Source: Pontibacter amylolyticus (GTDB lineage: Bacteria > Bacteroidota > Bacteroidia > Cytophagales > Hymenobacteraceae). Taken from it: 64,000 nucleotides of DNA. The position numbers and the translations under genes were made by a program. The notes below the pieces were generated by a model, which saw only the letters and a program-made list of their open reading frames with translations, was not told the DNA's origin and made no database searches. Location: contig NZ_BMFP01000003.1 of assembly GCF_014638845.1 (NCBI RefSeq), positions 62,001 through 126,000 of the forward strand, written 5' to 3'. Shown one piece after another: positions 15,811-23,155 of the stretch (positions are counted from its first letter, which is position 1; each line of letters starts with the position of its first letter).

Positions 15811-18111
15811 ATGAAATACAGAAACCTATGGCTGGGGTTCATTGCCGTGATAGTCGGCTCCTTCGCCGTTCTCGGATACTACGGTATCGAGATTTACAGA
15901 GAAGCACCACCTATACCTGCCAAAGTGGTCACCACTTCCGGAAAAGTCCTGTTTACAGGAGATGACATCAAAGACGGACAAAACGTGTGGCAGTCGACGG
16001 GCGGCCAGCAGCTGGGCTCAGTTTGGGGCCACGGCGCCTACATCGCCCCTGACTGGAGTGCCGACTGGCTGCACAAAGAAGCTATGTACTTCCTCGACTA
16101 CTGGGCACAGCAGGAAAAGGGCGTGCTCTATGACGACCTGGACGAAGAGACAAAGGCCATGCTGGAGGCCCGTCTGCAGAAGCAGATCCGTGCTAACACT
16201 TATGATCCGGAGACAGGTATACTGACCGTGTCGGATCTGCGTGCCGAGGCGATTGCAGAAGTGGGCAAGCACTACACCGGTCTGTTCATGAACGACCCGG
16301 CATTGGCGAAGCACCGCGATGCCTACGCCATGAAGGACAATACCGTGGAAGACCCGGTGCGAATGGAAAAGCTCAACACCTTCTTCTTCTGGACATCCTG
16401 GGCCTGCGTGACGGAACGTCCGGGCAAAAAGATCACCTATACCAACAACTGGCCCGCCGAGAAACTGGTGGCCAACGAGCCTAGCTCCGATCTTATCATC
16501 TGGACCGGTTTCTCGGTGATCATCCTGATCGCGGGTGTGGGGATGCTGGCCTATTATTATGCGTCTAACCGCGAAGAGGAGATCGACCACTCGAAACTGC
16601 CGAAGCAGGATCCATTGCTTGGCCTGACGGCCACGCCTTCTATGAAAGCGACGCTGAAGTATTTCTGGATTGTGACTGCGCTGATTCTCGTGCAGGTGAC
16701 ACTTGGGGTTGTCTCGGCGCACTACGGCGTGGAAGGTCAGGCTTTGTATGGCTTCCCGCTGGCTGAGTATCTCCCTTACTCCATTACCCGTACCTGGCAC
16801 GTGCAGCTGGCCATCTTCTGGATCGCGACTTCCTGGCTGGCTACTGGTCTGTACATCGCGCCTGCCGTGTCGGGTCATGAGCCGAAATTCCAGAAACTGG
16901 GTGTGAACTTCCTGTTCGTCTGCTTGCTGATCATTGTGGCGGGTTCACTGGCTGGTCAATGGTACGGCATCATGCAGAAACTAGGCTATGCGGAGAACTT
17001 CTGGTTCGGTCACCAGGGCTATGAGTATGTGGACCTGGGCCGCTTCTGGCAGATTTTCCTGCTAGTGGGTCTGTTCCTGTGGCTGGGCCTGATGGTGCGT
17101 GCCATCCTGCCTGCCTTCCGCAACGACGTAGAGGGACGCCACCTGCTGGGTATGTTCCTGATCTCCTCGGCTGCCATTGCCATCTTCTACGCTTCTGGCC
17201 TGATGTGGGGACAGCATACGAACCTGGCCATTGCCGAGTACTGGCGCTGGTGGGTGGTGCACCTGTGGGTTGAGGGCTTCTTCGAAGTGTTCGCCACCGT
17301 GGTGATTGCCTTCCTGTTCGTGCGCATGGGACTGCTCGACACCAAAATCGCTACCACTACCGTACTGTTCTCGACCATCATCTTCCTGTTCGGCGGCATC
17401 CTGGGCACCTTTCACCACCTTTACTTCAGTGGCACACCGACTGCTGTAATGGCTTTGGGTGCAACCTTTAGTGCGCTCGAAGTGGTGCCACTGGTACTGA
17501 TCGGTTTCGAGGCCTACCACAACCTGCAGATCAGTAAGCTCACGCTCTGGATCAGAGCTTATAAGTGGCCGATCTACTCTTTCGTGGCAGTGGCCTTCTG
17601 GAACCTGGTAGGTGCCGGTGTGTTCGGTTTCGTAATCAACCCGCCGATTGCGCTCTATTATATGCAGGGCCTCAACACCACACCGGTGCACGCCCACACG
17701 GCCCTTTTCGGGGTATACGGCATGCTAGGAATCGGCCTGATGCTGTTCGTACTCAAAGGGCTGTCTAAGCGCCGCCGCTGGAAAAACGGGGTGATCAGCT
17801 TCGCTTTCTGGTCCATCAACATCGGCCTTGCCCTGATGGTGCTCATCAGCGTACTGCCGATCGGTTTGATGCAGACCTGGGCGAGTGTGGAGCACGGCCT
17901 GTGGTACGCCCGCTCCATGGAATTCATGCAGACCGACACGATGAACGTCCTGCGCTGGCTGCGAGTGATCGGTGATACGATCTTTGCGGGTGGTGTGCTG
18001 GCCCTGGCCTGGTTCATCATCGGCCTCAAGACCGGCTGGTCTTTGGAAGAGGACGAGGATGTGACACCGCTGATCGAAGAGGAGGCTCCGGCAAAACAGG
18101 TGCGTTCTTAA
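15811..18111 (+). CDS. norZ: Quinol-dependent nitric oxide reductase (qNor)
   Basis: A 766-residue membrane enzyme reducing two NO to N2O with electrons from quinol. The N-terminal extension (residues about 30-230) corresponds to the NorC-like domain without a haem c motif. A 12-helix NorB-like part follows. Haem and FeB ligand motifs are visible: RTWHVQLAIFWIATSW, VVHLWVEGFFE, GTFHHLYFSGTP and HAHTALFGVYG. Length fits single-chain qNor. It is the last gene of a plus-strand set that begins at the paired activator sites and ends in a strong terminator. It supplies N2O for the two NosZ enzymes and removes toxic NO. No nitrite reductase is seen in the window. Confidence 0.96.
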   Translation: MKYRNLWLGFIAVIVGSFAVLGYYGIEIYREAPPIPAKVVTTSGKVLFTGDDIKDGQNVWQSTGGQQLGSVWGHGAYIAPDWSADWLHKEAMYFLDYWAQQEKGVLYDDLDEETKAMLEARLQKQIRANTYDPETGILTVSDLRAEAIAEVGKHYTGLFMNDPALAKHRDAYAMKDNTVEDPVRMEKLNTFFFWTSWACVTERPGKKITYTNNWPAEKLVANEPSSDLIIWTGFSVIILIAGVGMLAYYYASNREEEIDHSKLPKQDPLLGLTATPSMKATLKYFWIVTALILVQVTLGVVSAHYGVEGQALYGFPLAEYLPYSITRTWHVQLAIFWIATSWLATGLYIAPAVSGHEPKFQKLGVNFLFVCLLIIVAGSLAGQWYGIMQKLGYAENFWFGHQGYEYVDLGRFWQIFLLVGLFLWLGLMVRAILPAFRNDVEGRHLLGMFLISSAAIAIFYASGLMWGQHTNLAIAEYWRWWVVHLWVEGFFEVFATVVIAFLFVRMGLLDTKIATTTVLFSTIIFLFGGILGTFHHLYFSGTPTAVMALGATFSALEVVPLVLIGFEAYHNLQISKLTLWIRAYKWPIYSFVAVAFWNLVGAGVFGFVINPPIALYYMQGLNTTPVHAHTALFGVYGMLGIGLMLFVLKGLSKRRRWKNGVISFAFWSINIGLALMVLISVLPIGLMQTWASVEHGLWYARSMEFMQTDTMNVLRWLRVIGDTIFAGGVLALAWFIIGLKTGWSLEEDEDVTPLIEEEAPAKQVRS

Positions 18112-18169
18112 GCTATACCTAAAAGCAACGCTCCCAAACAAAGCTCATTATACCTAAACCCTTTCCTTG

Positions 18170-18208
18170 CAAGCCCTTCTGCCTTTGGTGGGAGGGCTTG
18201 TTTTTTTT
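18170..18208 (+). terminator. Terminator after norZ
   Basis: CAAGCCCT / AGGGCTTG arms are followed by eight T. It lies 59 bp after the norZ stop. The rest of the 340 bp gap to 18454 holds two CTATACCT-type words and nothing else I can identify. Confidence 0.85.
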
Positions 18209-18453
18209 GTCACCTATACCTGTGGCTTCATGGGAAGCACGAGGATCTATGCAGGAATAGCCTATACCGTAGGTCCCGTTTATGCGTAAGGTATAGGCAG
18301 GTTTAGCTAGAAGGTGGTGACACGTAATGGCCTTTGGGGATTTACAGATCCTGAGGTAAACTCTTGGGCATGGATGTCGGGCAAATGGGATCAACAGGTT
18401 AGAACCCGTCCGAATCATTCCCAATCATTTATTCAACAACAAAACCAAAAACC

Positions 18454-19086
18454 ATGGGCATCAAGAAAATAGTCGATAAAGTAAAAGAGGAAATTAACGT
18501 GCTGAAGGGCGACGAATCCAAAGACAAGCGATACCAGAACGAACAGGACTACCCGGATGTGGCCAGTGCGCGAGCGGCTTTTGAGGAGTCAAAGAGAAAA
18601 CTGTTTAATGTGAATTTGTGGTCAAAACTGGAGGGCATCAATTCCACCTTTGAGCTGTACGATGACCGAGGGTGCAAGACGACGGCGGAGATACCGGAGA
18701 TTGGTTATTATGTAAAGATCACGCTGCCGGCCTCCAATGTAGAAAACTGGGTGAATGTATCCAGTATCCGTCAGGAGGACAACCTGGCGGAGTTTACGGT
18801 ACACCCCAGCGAAAAACCCAATCCACCAGCCGAGGAGGAGGCAGTTACCAAGCACTTTTTCACCAAAGAAGCCAGCAGTACCTTTCGGGTGGAACTACAG
18901 GGCACAAAACTCATTGCCTCCGAGATTGGCGAGAATGAATACATCAACAATCAGGGCGAAGAATCCGGTAACCGCTCCGTGCTGAACACCCTGATCGCGG
19001 AAGGTGGCTGGGCCGGTTTCCAGGGACTACAGTGGGACAAACTCACCAGCTACCTGGTGCATCAGGTGGAGACCAAAAGCGAATAA
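18454..19086 (+). CDS. Conserved-looking soluble protein, unknown function
   Basis: A 210-residue protein with no signal peptide or membrane segment. The N-terminal 45 residues are highly charged (KIVDKVKEEI, KDKRYQNEQDYPD), followed by a mixed alpha/beta region with one Cys and a C-terminal WAGFQGLQWDKLTSYLVHQ helix. The ATG follows an A-rich leader typical of the phylum. I do not recognise the family. It is monocistronic in appearance, with only a tiny possible gene before the peptidase downstream. Confidence 0.65.
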   Translation: MGIKKIVDKVKEEINVLKGDESKDKRYQNEQDYPDVASARAAFEESKRKLFNVNLWSKLEGINSTFELYDDRGCKTTAEIPEIGYYVKITLPASNVENWVNVSSIRQEDNLAEFTVHPSEKPNPPAEEEAVTKHFFTKEASSTFRVELQGTKLIASEIGENEYINNQGEESGNRSVLNTLIAEGGWAGFQGLQWDKLTSYLVHQVETKSE

Positions 19087-19120
19087 GACAAGCGTATACC
19101 TGAACCAGCAAACATGCGGT

Positions 19121-19231
19121 ATGAAGATTCTGAGCCTGCTGCTCTTCCTGACCTTGCTCACCATCCTGACCTTTTATCTGGGGAGGGCAGAGCGAAGAAA
19201 ATCACGCAGAAAACAGCCGCCAAAGCCCTAG
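19121..19231 (+). CDS. Possible 36-residue membrane microprotein
   Basis: This ORF starts at ATG 19121 with a leading hydrophobic helix (ILSLLLFLTLLTILTFYL, residues 3-20) and a strongly basic tail (RAERRKSRRKQPPKP). The positive-outside-hydrophobic layout is what a single-pass small membrane protein looks like. There is no clear ribosome site, but the phylum does not need one. It could be chance. Conservation in relatives would decide. Confidence 0.35.
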   Translation: MKILSLLLFLTLLTILTFYLGRAERRKSRRKQPPKP

Positions 19232-19282
19232 TCTATACCTGAAGGGCAGCTACAAAGGTATGTGCCATACCTACATTTCCCT

Positions 19283-19290
19283 TATATTTG
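19283..19290 (+). promoter_or_regulatory. Candidate -7 box for the M28 peptidase gene
   Basis: TATATTTG matches TAnnTTTG and lies 23 bp before the ATG, which would give a very short leader. No clear -33 TTG is at the usual spacing. Confidence 0.4.
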
Positions 19291-19313
19291 GTGACTAAAC
19301 CAAACTGATCTGA

Positions 19314-20960
19314 ATGAAACGCTTCCTCTTTCTGGCCCTTTCCTGCGGTCTTTTGCTGCAAGGCAGTGCCTTCGCCCAAAAGCTGGCGCTTGACAAACCG
19401 GTTGAAAAATCGCTTAAAAAAGTAAAGCCCAATGATATAAAAGCCCACATCCAATACCTGGCTGATGATCGTCTGCTGGGTCGCAAACCCGGCACGGAAG
19501 GCTACCAGATGGCCGTGGACTATGTGGTGGAGCACTACCAGAAAGCAGGTATAGAGCCTGGCGGTGAGAACGGCACCTACCTGCAGCTGGTGCGCCTGCG
19601 CCAGTCGTTTCCAGGCAAAGAGGCCAGCATGACGCTGGCCGACTCAATGGGTGCTGAAATACAATTGACCTACAACAAAGACTTCTCGGTATACCCGCAT
19701 GCTGAGGAACCGGAGGTGCGTGTAGAAGCCCCGCTCGTGTTCGCAGGCTACGGCATCAGCGCCCCTGACCTGGGCTACGATGACTACGCAGGTATAGACG
19801 TGACCGGCAAAATCGTGGTGGTGATGCGCGGCGCTCCTGCCAGCTTCCCTTCCACGGTGTCGGCCTACAGCCGCGACATGATGACGGTGCTGAAGATCGC
19901 GGCCGAAAAAGGTGCCGTGGGTGTGATCGTGGCGACAGACAACCCCAAAGCGGGCGTTGCCAACCTCGAGCGCGGTACTTACAGCGTCATGGACCCGAAC
20001 GGAAAAGTGGCCGTGTCGCGCAACTACGTGTCGGACAAGATCCGTGTGCTGGCCAACATCAACGCTGCCACGTTTGAACAGCTGCTGAAAGGAACAGGTA
20101 TAGAAATGGCCAAACTAGGCGAGCAACTGAAGCAGGGCAAGCCTGCTTCTACCCCACTCGCCCATACCCTGCGCACGAGCTATACCTCCAACTACAACGA
20201 TTTTGAAAGCCACAACGTGATCGGCAAGATCACCGGCTCTGACCCACAGCTGAAGAACGAATATGTGGTGCACAGCGCTCACCTCGACCACGTAGGTATA
20301 GGTCGCCCCGTAAACGGTGACTCCATCTACAACGGTGCGCACGACAACGCCTCGGGGGTGGCCAGTGTGCTTGAGATCGGCAAGGTATACTCCAGACTGA
20401 AAGAGAAACCGAAACGCTCCGTGCTGCTTGTGATGGTAACTGCTGAGGAAATGGGCTTGCTGGGTTCTGCCTACTTTGCCCGCTACCCAACGGTGCCGAA
20501 AGAGCAGATCGTGGCCAACATCAACACCGACATGCCGACCATCATCGCACCGCTTCTGTCGGTGGTGGGTCTGGGCGCCAACCACTCAACACTGGAGAAT
20601 GAGGTGGCCAATGCCGCGCGCCATCTGGGCATGACGGTAGAGGAAGATCCGGAGCCGGAGCAGATGCGCTTTATCCGAAGCGACCAGTACAGCTTCGTGA
20701 TGCAGGGTATACCTGCCCTGCACATCAAGTATGGCAACAAAACCAAAGACGGACAGAACAACCTGAACAAGCAGGTGGAGCAGTGGCGCAAGGTGCACTA
20801 CCACCTGCCACAAGACGAGGTGACGAGCACCTTCGACTTCGACGCCGGCAAAAAATACGTCCAGCTGAATTTCCTGATCAGCTACCAGGTGGCGAATGCA
20901 GCCGAGCGACCAAGCTGGAAGAAGGGCGATTTCTTCGGAAGCCGCTTTGGACGCCAATAA
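19314..20960 (+). CDS. Secreted M28-family zinc metallopeptidase with PA domain
   Basis: A 548-residue protein. The signal peptide (cleavage near AFA-Q, residue 21) precedes an N-terminal part and a protease-associated domain insertion (about residues 130-270). The M28 zinc peptidase core follows. Metal ligands and catalytic acids are visible: His323 and Asp325 (AHLDH), Asp344 (HDNASG) and Glu378/Glu379 (AEEMG). The family comprises aminopeptidases and carboxypeptidases acting outside the cytoplasm; exact specificity cannot be read. There is no sorting domain at the C-terminus, so it is probably periplasmic or outer-membrane associated. It is monocistronic and ends near a perfect bidirectional terminator. 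Confidence 0.9.
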   Translation: MKRFLFLALSCGLLLQGSAFAQKLALDKPVEKSLKKVKPNDIKAHIQYLADDRLLGRKPGTEGYQMAVDYVVEHYQKAGIEPGGENGTYLQLVRLRQSFPGKEASMTLADSMGAEIQLTYNKDFSVYPHAEEPEVRVEAPLVFAGYGISAPDLGYDDYAGIDVTGKIVVVMRGAPASFPSTVSAYSRDMMTVLKIAAEKGAVGVIVATDNPKAGVANLERGTYSVMDPNGKVAVSRNYVSDKIRVLANINAATFEQLLKGTGIEMAKLGEQLKQGKPASTPLAHTLRTSYTSNYNDFESHNVIGKITGSDPQLKNEYVVHSAHLDHVGIGRPVNGDSIYNGAHDNASGVASVLEIGKVYSRLKEKPKRSVLLVMVTAEEMGLLGSAYFARYPTVPKEQIVANINTDMPTIIAPLLSVVGLGANHSTLENEVANAARHLGMTVEEDPEPEQMRFIRSDQYSFVMQGIPALHIKYGNKTKDGQNNLNKQVEQWRKVHYHLPQDEVTSTFDFDAGKKYVQLNFLISYQVANAAERPSWKKGDFFGSRFGRQ

Positions 20961-21014
20961 TGGACTGGACTTCTTGACAAAGGACAATTAGACAATTGAT
21001 TTTCGTTTTTAAAT

Positions 21015-21054
21015 AAAAAAGACGCTGCGCTAGGGATAGCACAGCGTCTTTTTT
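21015..21054. terminator. Bidirectional terminator between peptidase and glgP
   Basis: Perfect 13 bp arms AAAAAAGACGCTG and CAGCGTCTTTTTT enclose a 14-base loop, serving the convergent peptidase and phosphorylase genes. Confidence 0.88.
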
Positions 21055-21173
21055 ATTTTCAGACAAGACCAACCGAACGGATATTTTTCAATTCTGCTTA
21101 TAAGAATCAGATAGCCGTCATGCACTAGTTAAAGGTCATTTGTCCTTTGTCAAAAATTCCTTTTTCAAATGGA

Positions 21174-22820
21174 TCAATACATCTGCTCGTAATACTGATG
21201 GGCCATGCGGTCTGAGTCGAAGAAAGGCATCACATCGCGCATGCTCTGCTTCACGACATTCATCCACTTGACCCGGTCCTTGTAGTAAGTCGGAATGACC
21301 TCTTTCTCCAAAATGTTCATCAGGTTTTTGTGGTCAATCTCGTCCTGCATTGAGTCGGGCAAGTTAGTGTCAACCACGGGTAGTACATAGCTGTTCTCGC
21401 CGTGTCGGGCAAACTCCGGCAGCCAGCCGTCCAGCACCGACAGGTTCACGGCGCCGTTCATGGCAGCCGTCATGCCGCTGGTACCGGATGCTTCGCGCGG
21501 ACGGCGCGGCGTGTTCAGCCAAATGTCGGCTCCTTGTTTCAATTTGCGGGACAAGCCAATTTCGTAGCCCGTGAGCACAGCAAAATTTTTGCGCTGGTGC
21601 GACAAGTGTACCAGGCTGTTGAACACACTCACAGCACCCTCGTCAAACGGATAGGGTTTACCGGCCCAGATGACCTGCACAGGCTGCGACTTGTTCGAGA
21701 TCATCTCAAAAAAGCGCTCGATATCATGCACCAGCAAGTCAGCCCGCTTGTAGGCGGCAAAGCGACGCGCCCACACCACAGTCAGCACATCTTTCCGAAA
21801 GAGTTTGCCGGTCTGGTCAGCCACAATTTCGAACAGGTCCTGTTTCATATCAGCCTTTCGCTGCACCAGGGCCTGGGTATCGTCGCGCTCCAGGGCCTGC
21901 CGCATGGTGTTGTCCATCCAGAAGCGGGCGTTCTGGGCATTGGTGATGGCCTTGATCTCGCACACGCCTTCGTTTTCGTACCACATGTCGCGCGCCACCT
22001 GGCCATGCAGTTGCGATACGCCATTGGCGATCCTGGCGATCCGTAAAGCAGCCAGTGTGTAGTCAAAGAAGTTGCCGTGCATGCCGGTCATGCGGCGTGC
22101 CTCTTCCAGGGAGGTATTGTTGAAAAAGGACATTTTGTTGAGCAGGTGGATGTCGTGCACCTCGTTGCCGGCTTTTTCCGGGGTGTGGGTCGTAAACACA
22201 ACGCGCTTTCGCACCTCCTCCGCGTTGCCGAATTTCTCGTGCAGGTAAAAAGCCAGTGGCAGGGCATGCCCCTCATTCATGTGGTACAAGTCAGCCCCAC
22301 CCAGTTCCTCTACTACCTTGGCACCGGCTATACCCAGCACAATGCTCTGCGCAATACGGGTAGAAGGCTCCCTGTCATAGAGATGGAAGGTAATGGTGCG
22401 CGCCAGGTGATCATTCTCCTCGATGTTGGTGGTCAGGAAATACATGGGCACCGTGCCAAACACTTCGGGGCGCAGCACCAAGGCTTTTACTTTTACGGGG
22501 TGGCCGTTCACGTTCACGGTCACCATAATGCCGGAGTCTTCCAGGTAGGTATAGTACTTCTTCTGAAACTGCACCCGCATGGTCTGGTCATCGTTGCGGG
22601 TCTGGTCGTAGTAGCCGTATTTCCAGAGTATACCAATGCCGATCATGTTCTGGCGCAGGTCGTGCGCACTGCGCATGTGGGAACCGGCCAGGAAACCCAA
22701 ACCCCCGGAATAGGTCTTAAGCGCCTGGTGAATGCCGAACTCCATGCTGAAATAGGCCACGCGCTTCTGATACTTCTCGTTGATCTCGTAAGGATGATAC
22801 CACTTGTTGTATACTGTCAT
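21174..22820 (-). CDS. glgP: Short-type alpha-glucan (glycogen) phosphorylase, GT35
   Basis: A 548-residue cytoplasmic GT35 enzyme of the short type also known from thermophiles, normally releasing glucose 1-phosphate from alpha-glucans. Typical motifs are present: YFSMEFGIHQALKTYSGGLG near the N-terminus (substrate region), HMNEGHA, FTTHTPEKAGNE, and RRFAAYKRADLL. The PLP-site segment reads EASGTSGMTAAMNGA, with Thr451 where the lysine that binds pyridoxal phosphate is expected (usual GM-K-x). The codon is ACG, one base from AAG. It may define a variant clade or an altered activity, so the enzymatic call is less sure than the fold. No other glycogen gene is adjacent. Confidence 0.85.
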   Translation of the reverse strand: MTVYNKWYHPYEINEKYQKRVAYFSMEFGIHQALKTYSGGLGFLAGSHMRSAHDLRQNMIGIGILWKYGYYDQTRNDDQTMRVQFQKKYYTYLEDSGIMVTVNVNGHPVKVKALVLRPEVFGTVPMYFLTTNIEENDHLARTITFHLYDREPSTRIAQSIVLGIAGAKVVEELGGADLYHMNEGHALPLAFYLHEKFGNAEEVRKRVVFTTHTPEKAGNEVHDIHLLNKMSFFNNTSLEEARRMTGMHGNFFDYTLAALRIARIANGVSQLHGQVARDMWYENEGVCEIKAITNAQNARFWMDNTMRQALERDDTQALVQRKADMKQDLFEIVADQTGKLFRKDVLTVVWARRFAAYKRADLLVHDIERFFEMISNKSQPVQVIWAGKPYPFDEGAVSVFNSLVHLSHQRKNFAVLTGYEIGLSRKLKQGADIWLNTPRRPREASGTSGMTAAMNGAVNLSVLDGWLPEFARHGENSYVLPVVDTNLPDSMQDEIDHKNLMNILEKEVIPTYYKDRVKWMNVVKQSMRDVMPFFDSDRMAHQYYEQMY

Positions 22821-23103
22821 AATTAAATGCTACTTGTTTATTTTTGTTCAGAGGCTTGCTGTGGCACTCGCCCCTAGCCTCCGCTATGTACTAAAATGAA
22901 AGCAGTGAACAGCGTAATACCTCAGAATTTGAAAATATCACCCATTCTACTGCTTGTGTGCCGTTTTCGGCAATTGTCGCTGGGATGCAGCCTCAACAAA
23001 GGCGTCGCAAACGGACTCGTGCCCGAAAAAGCTTAAGTACAATATACTTATAACACGGCCAAAGTGATACAGTTTATTTCTAATGAGCTAAATCTACCTC
23101 ACA
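22821..23103. other. Gene-free interval glgP to protease
   Basis: Promoter region for the minus-strand glgP gene is expected near 22821-22920. No convincing promoter match or ORF is seen. The stretch 22990-23050 is unremarkable. Confidence 0.4.
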
Positions 23104-23135
23104 AAAAAGGCCCTCCCAATCAGGAGAGCCTTTTT
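23104..23135 (-). terminator. Terminator of the subtilisin gene
   Basis: AAAAAGGC-C-CTCC and GGAG-A-GCCTTTTT arms with a six-base loop lie 21 bp past the stop of the protease gene. Confidence 0.85.
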
Positions 23136-23155
23136 CAGGTTGATTTGCTGGTGTT

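Noticed and set aside
16018-16878. Minus-strand frame opposite norZ
   Set aside because: norZ is a clear full-length gene here. The reverse frame has an Arg/His-rich composition and no homology I recognise.
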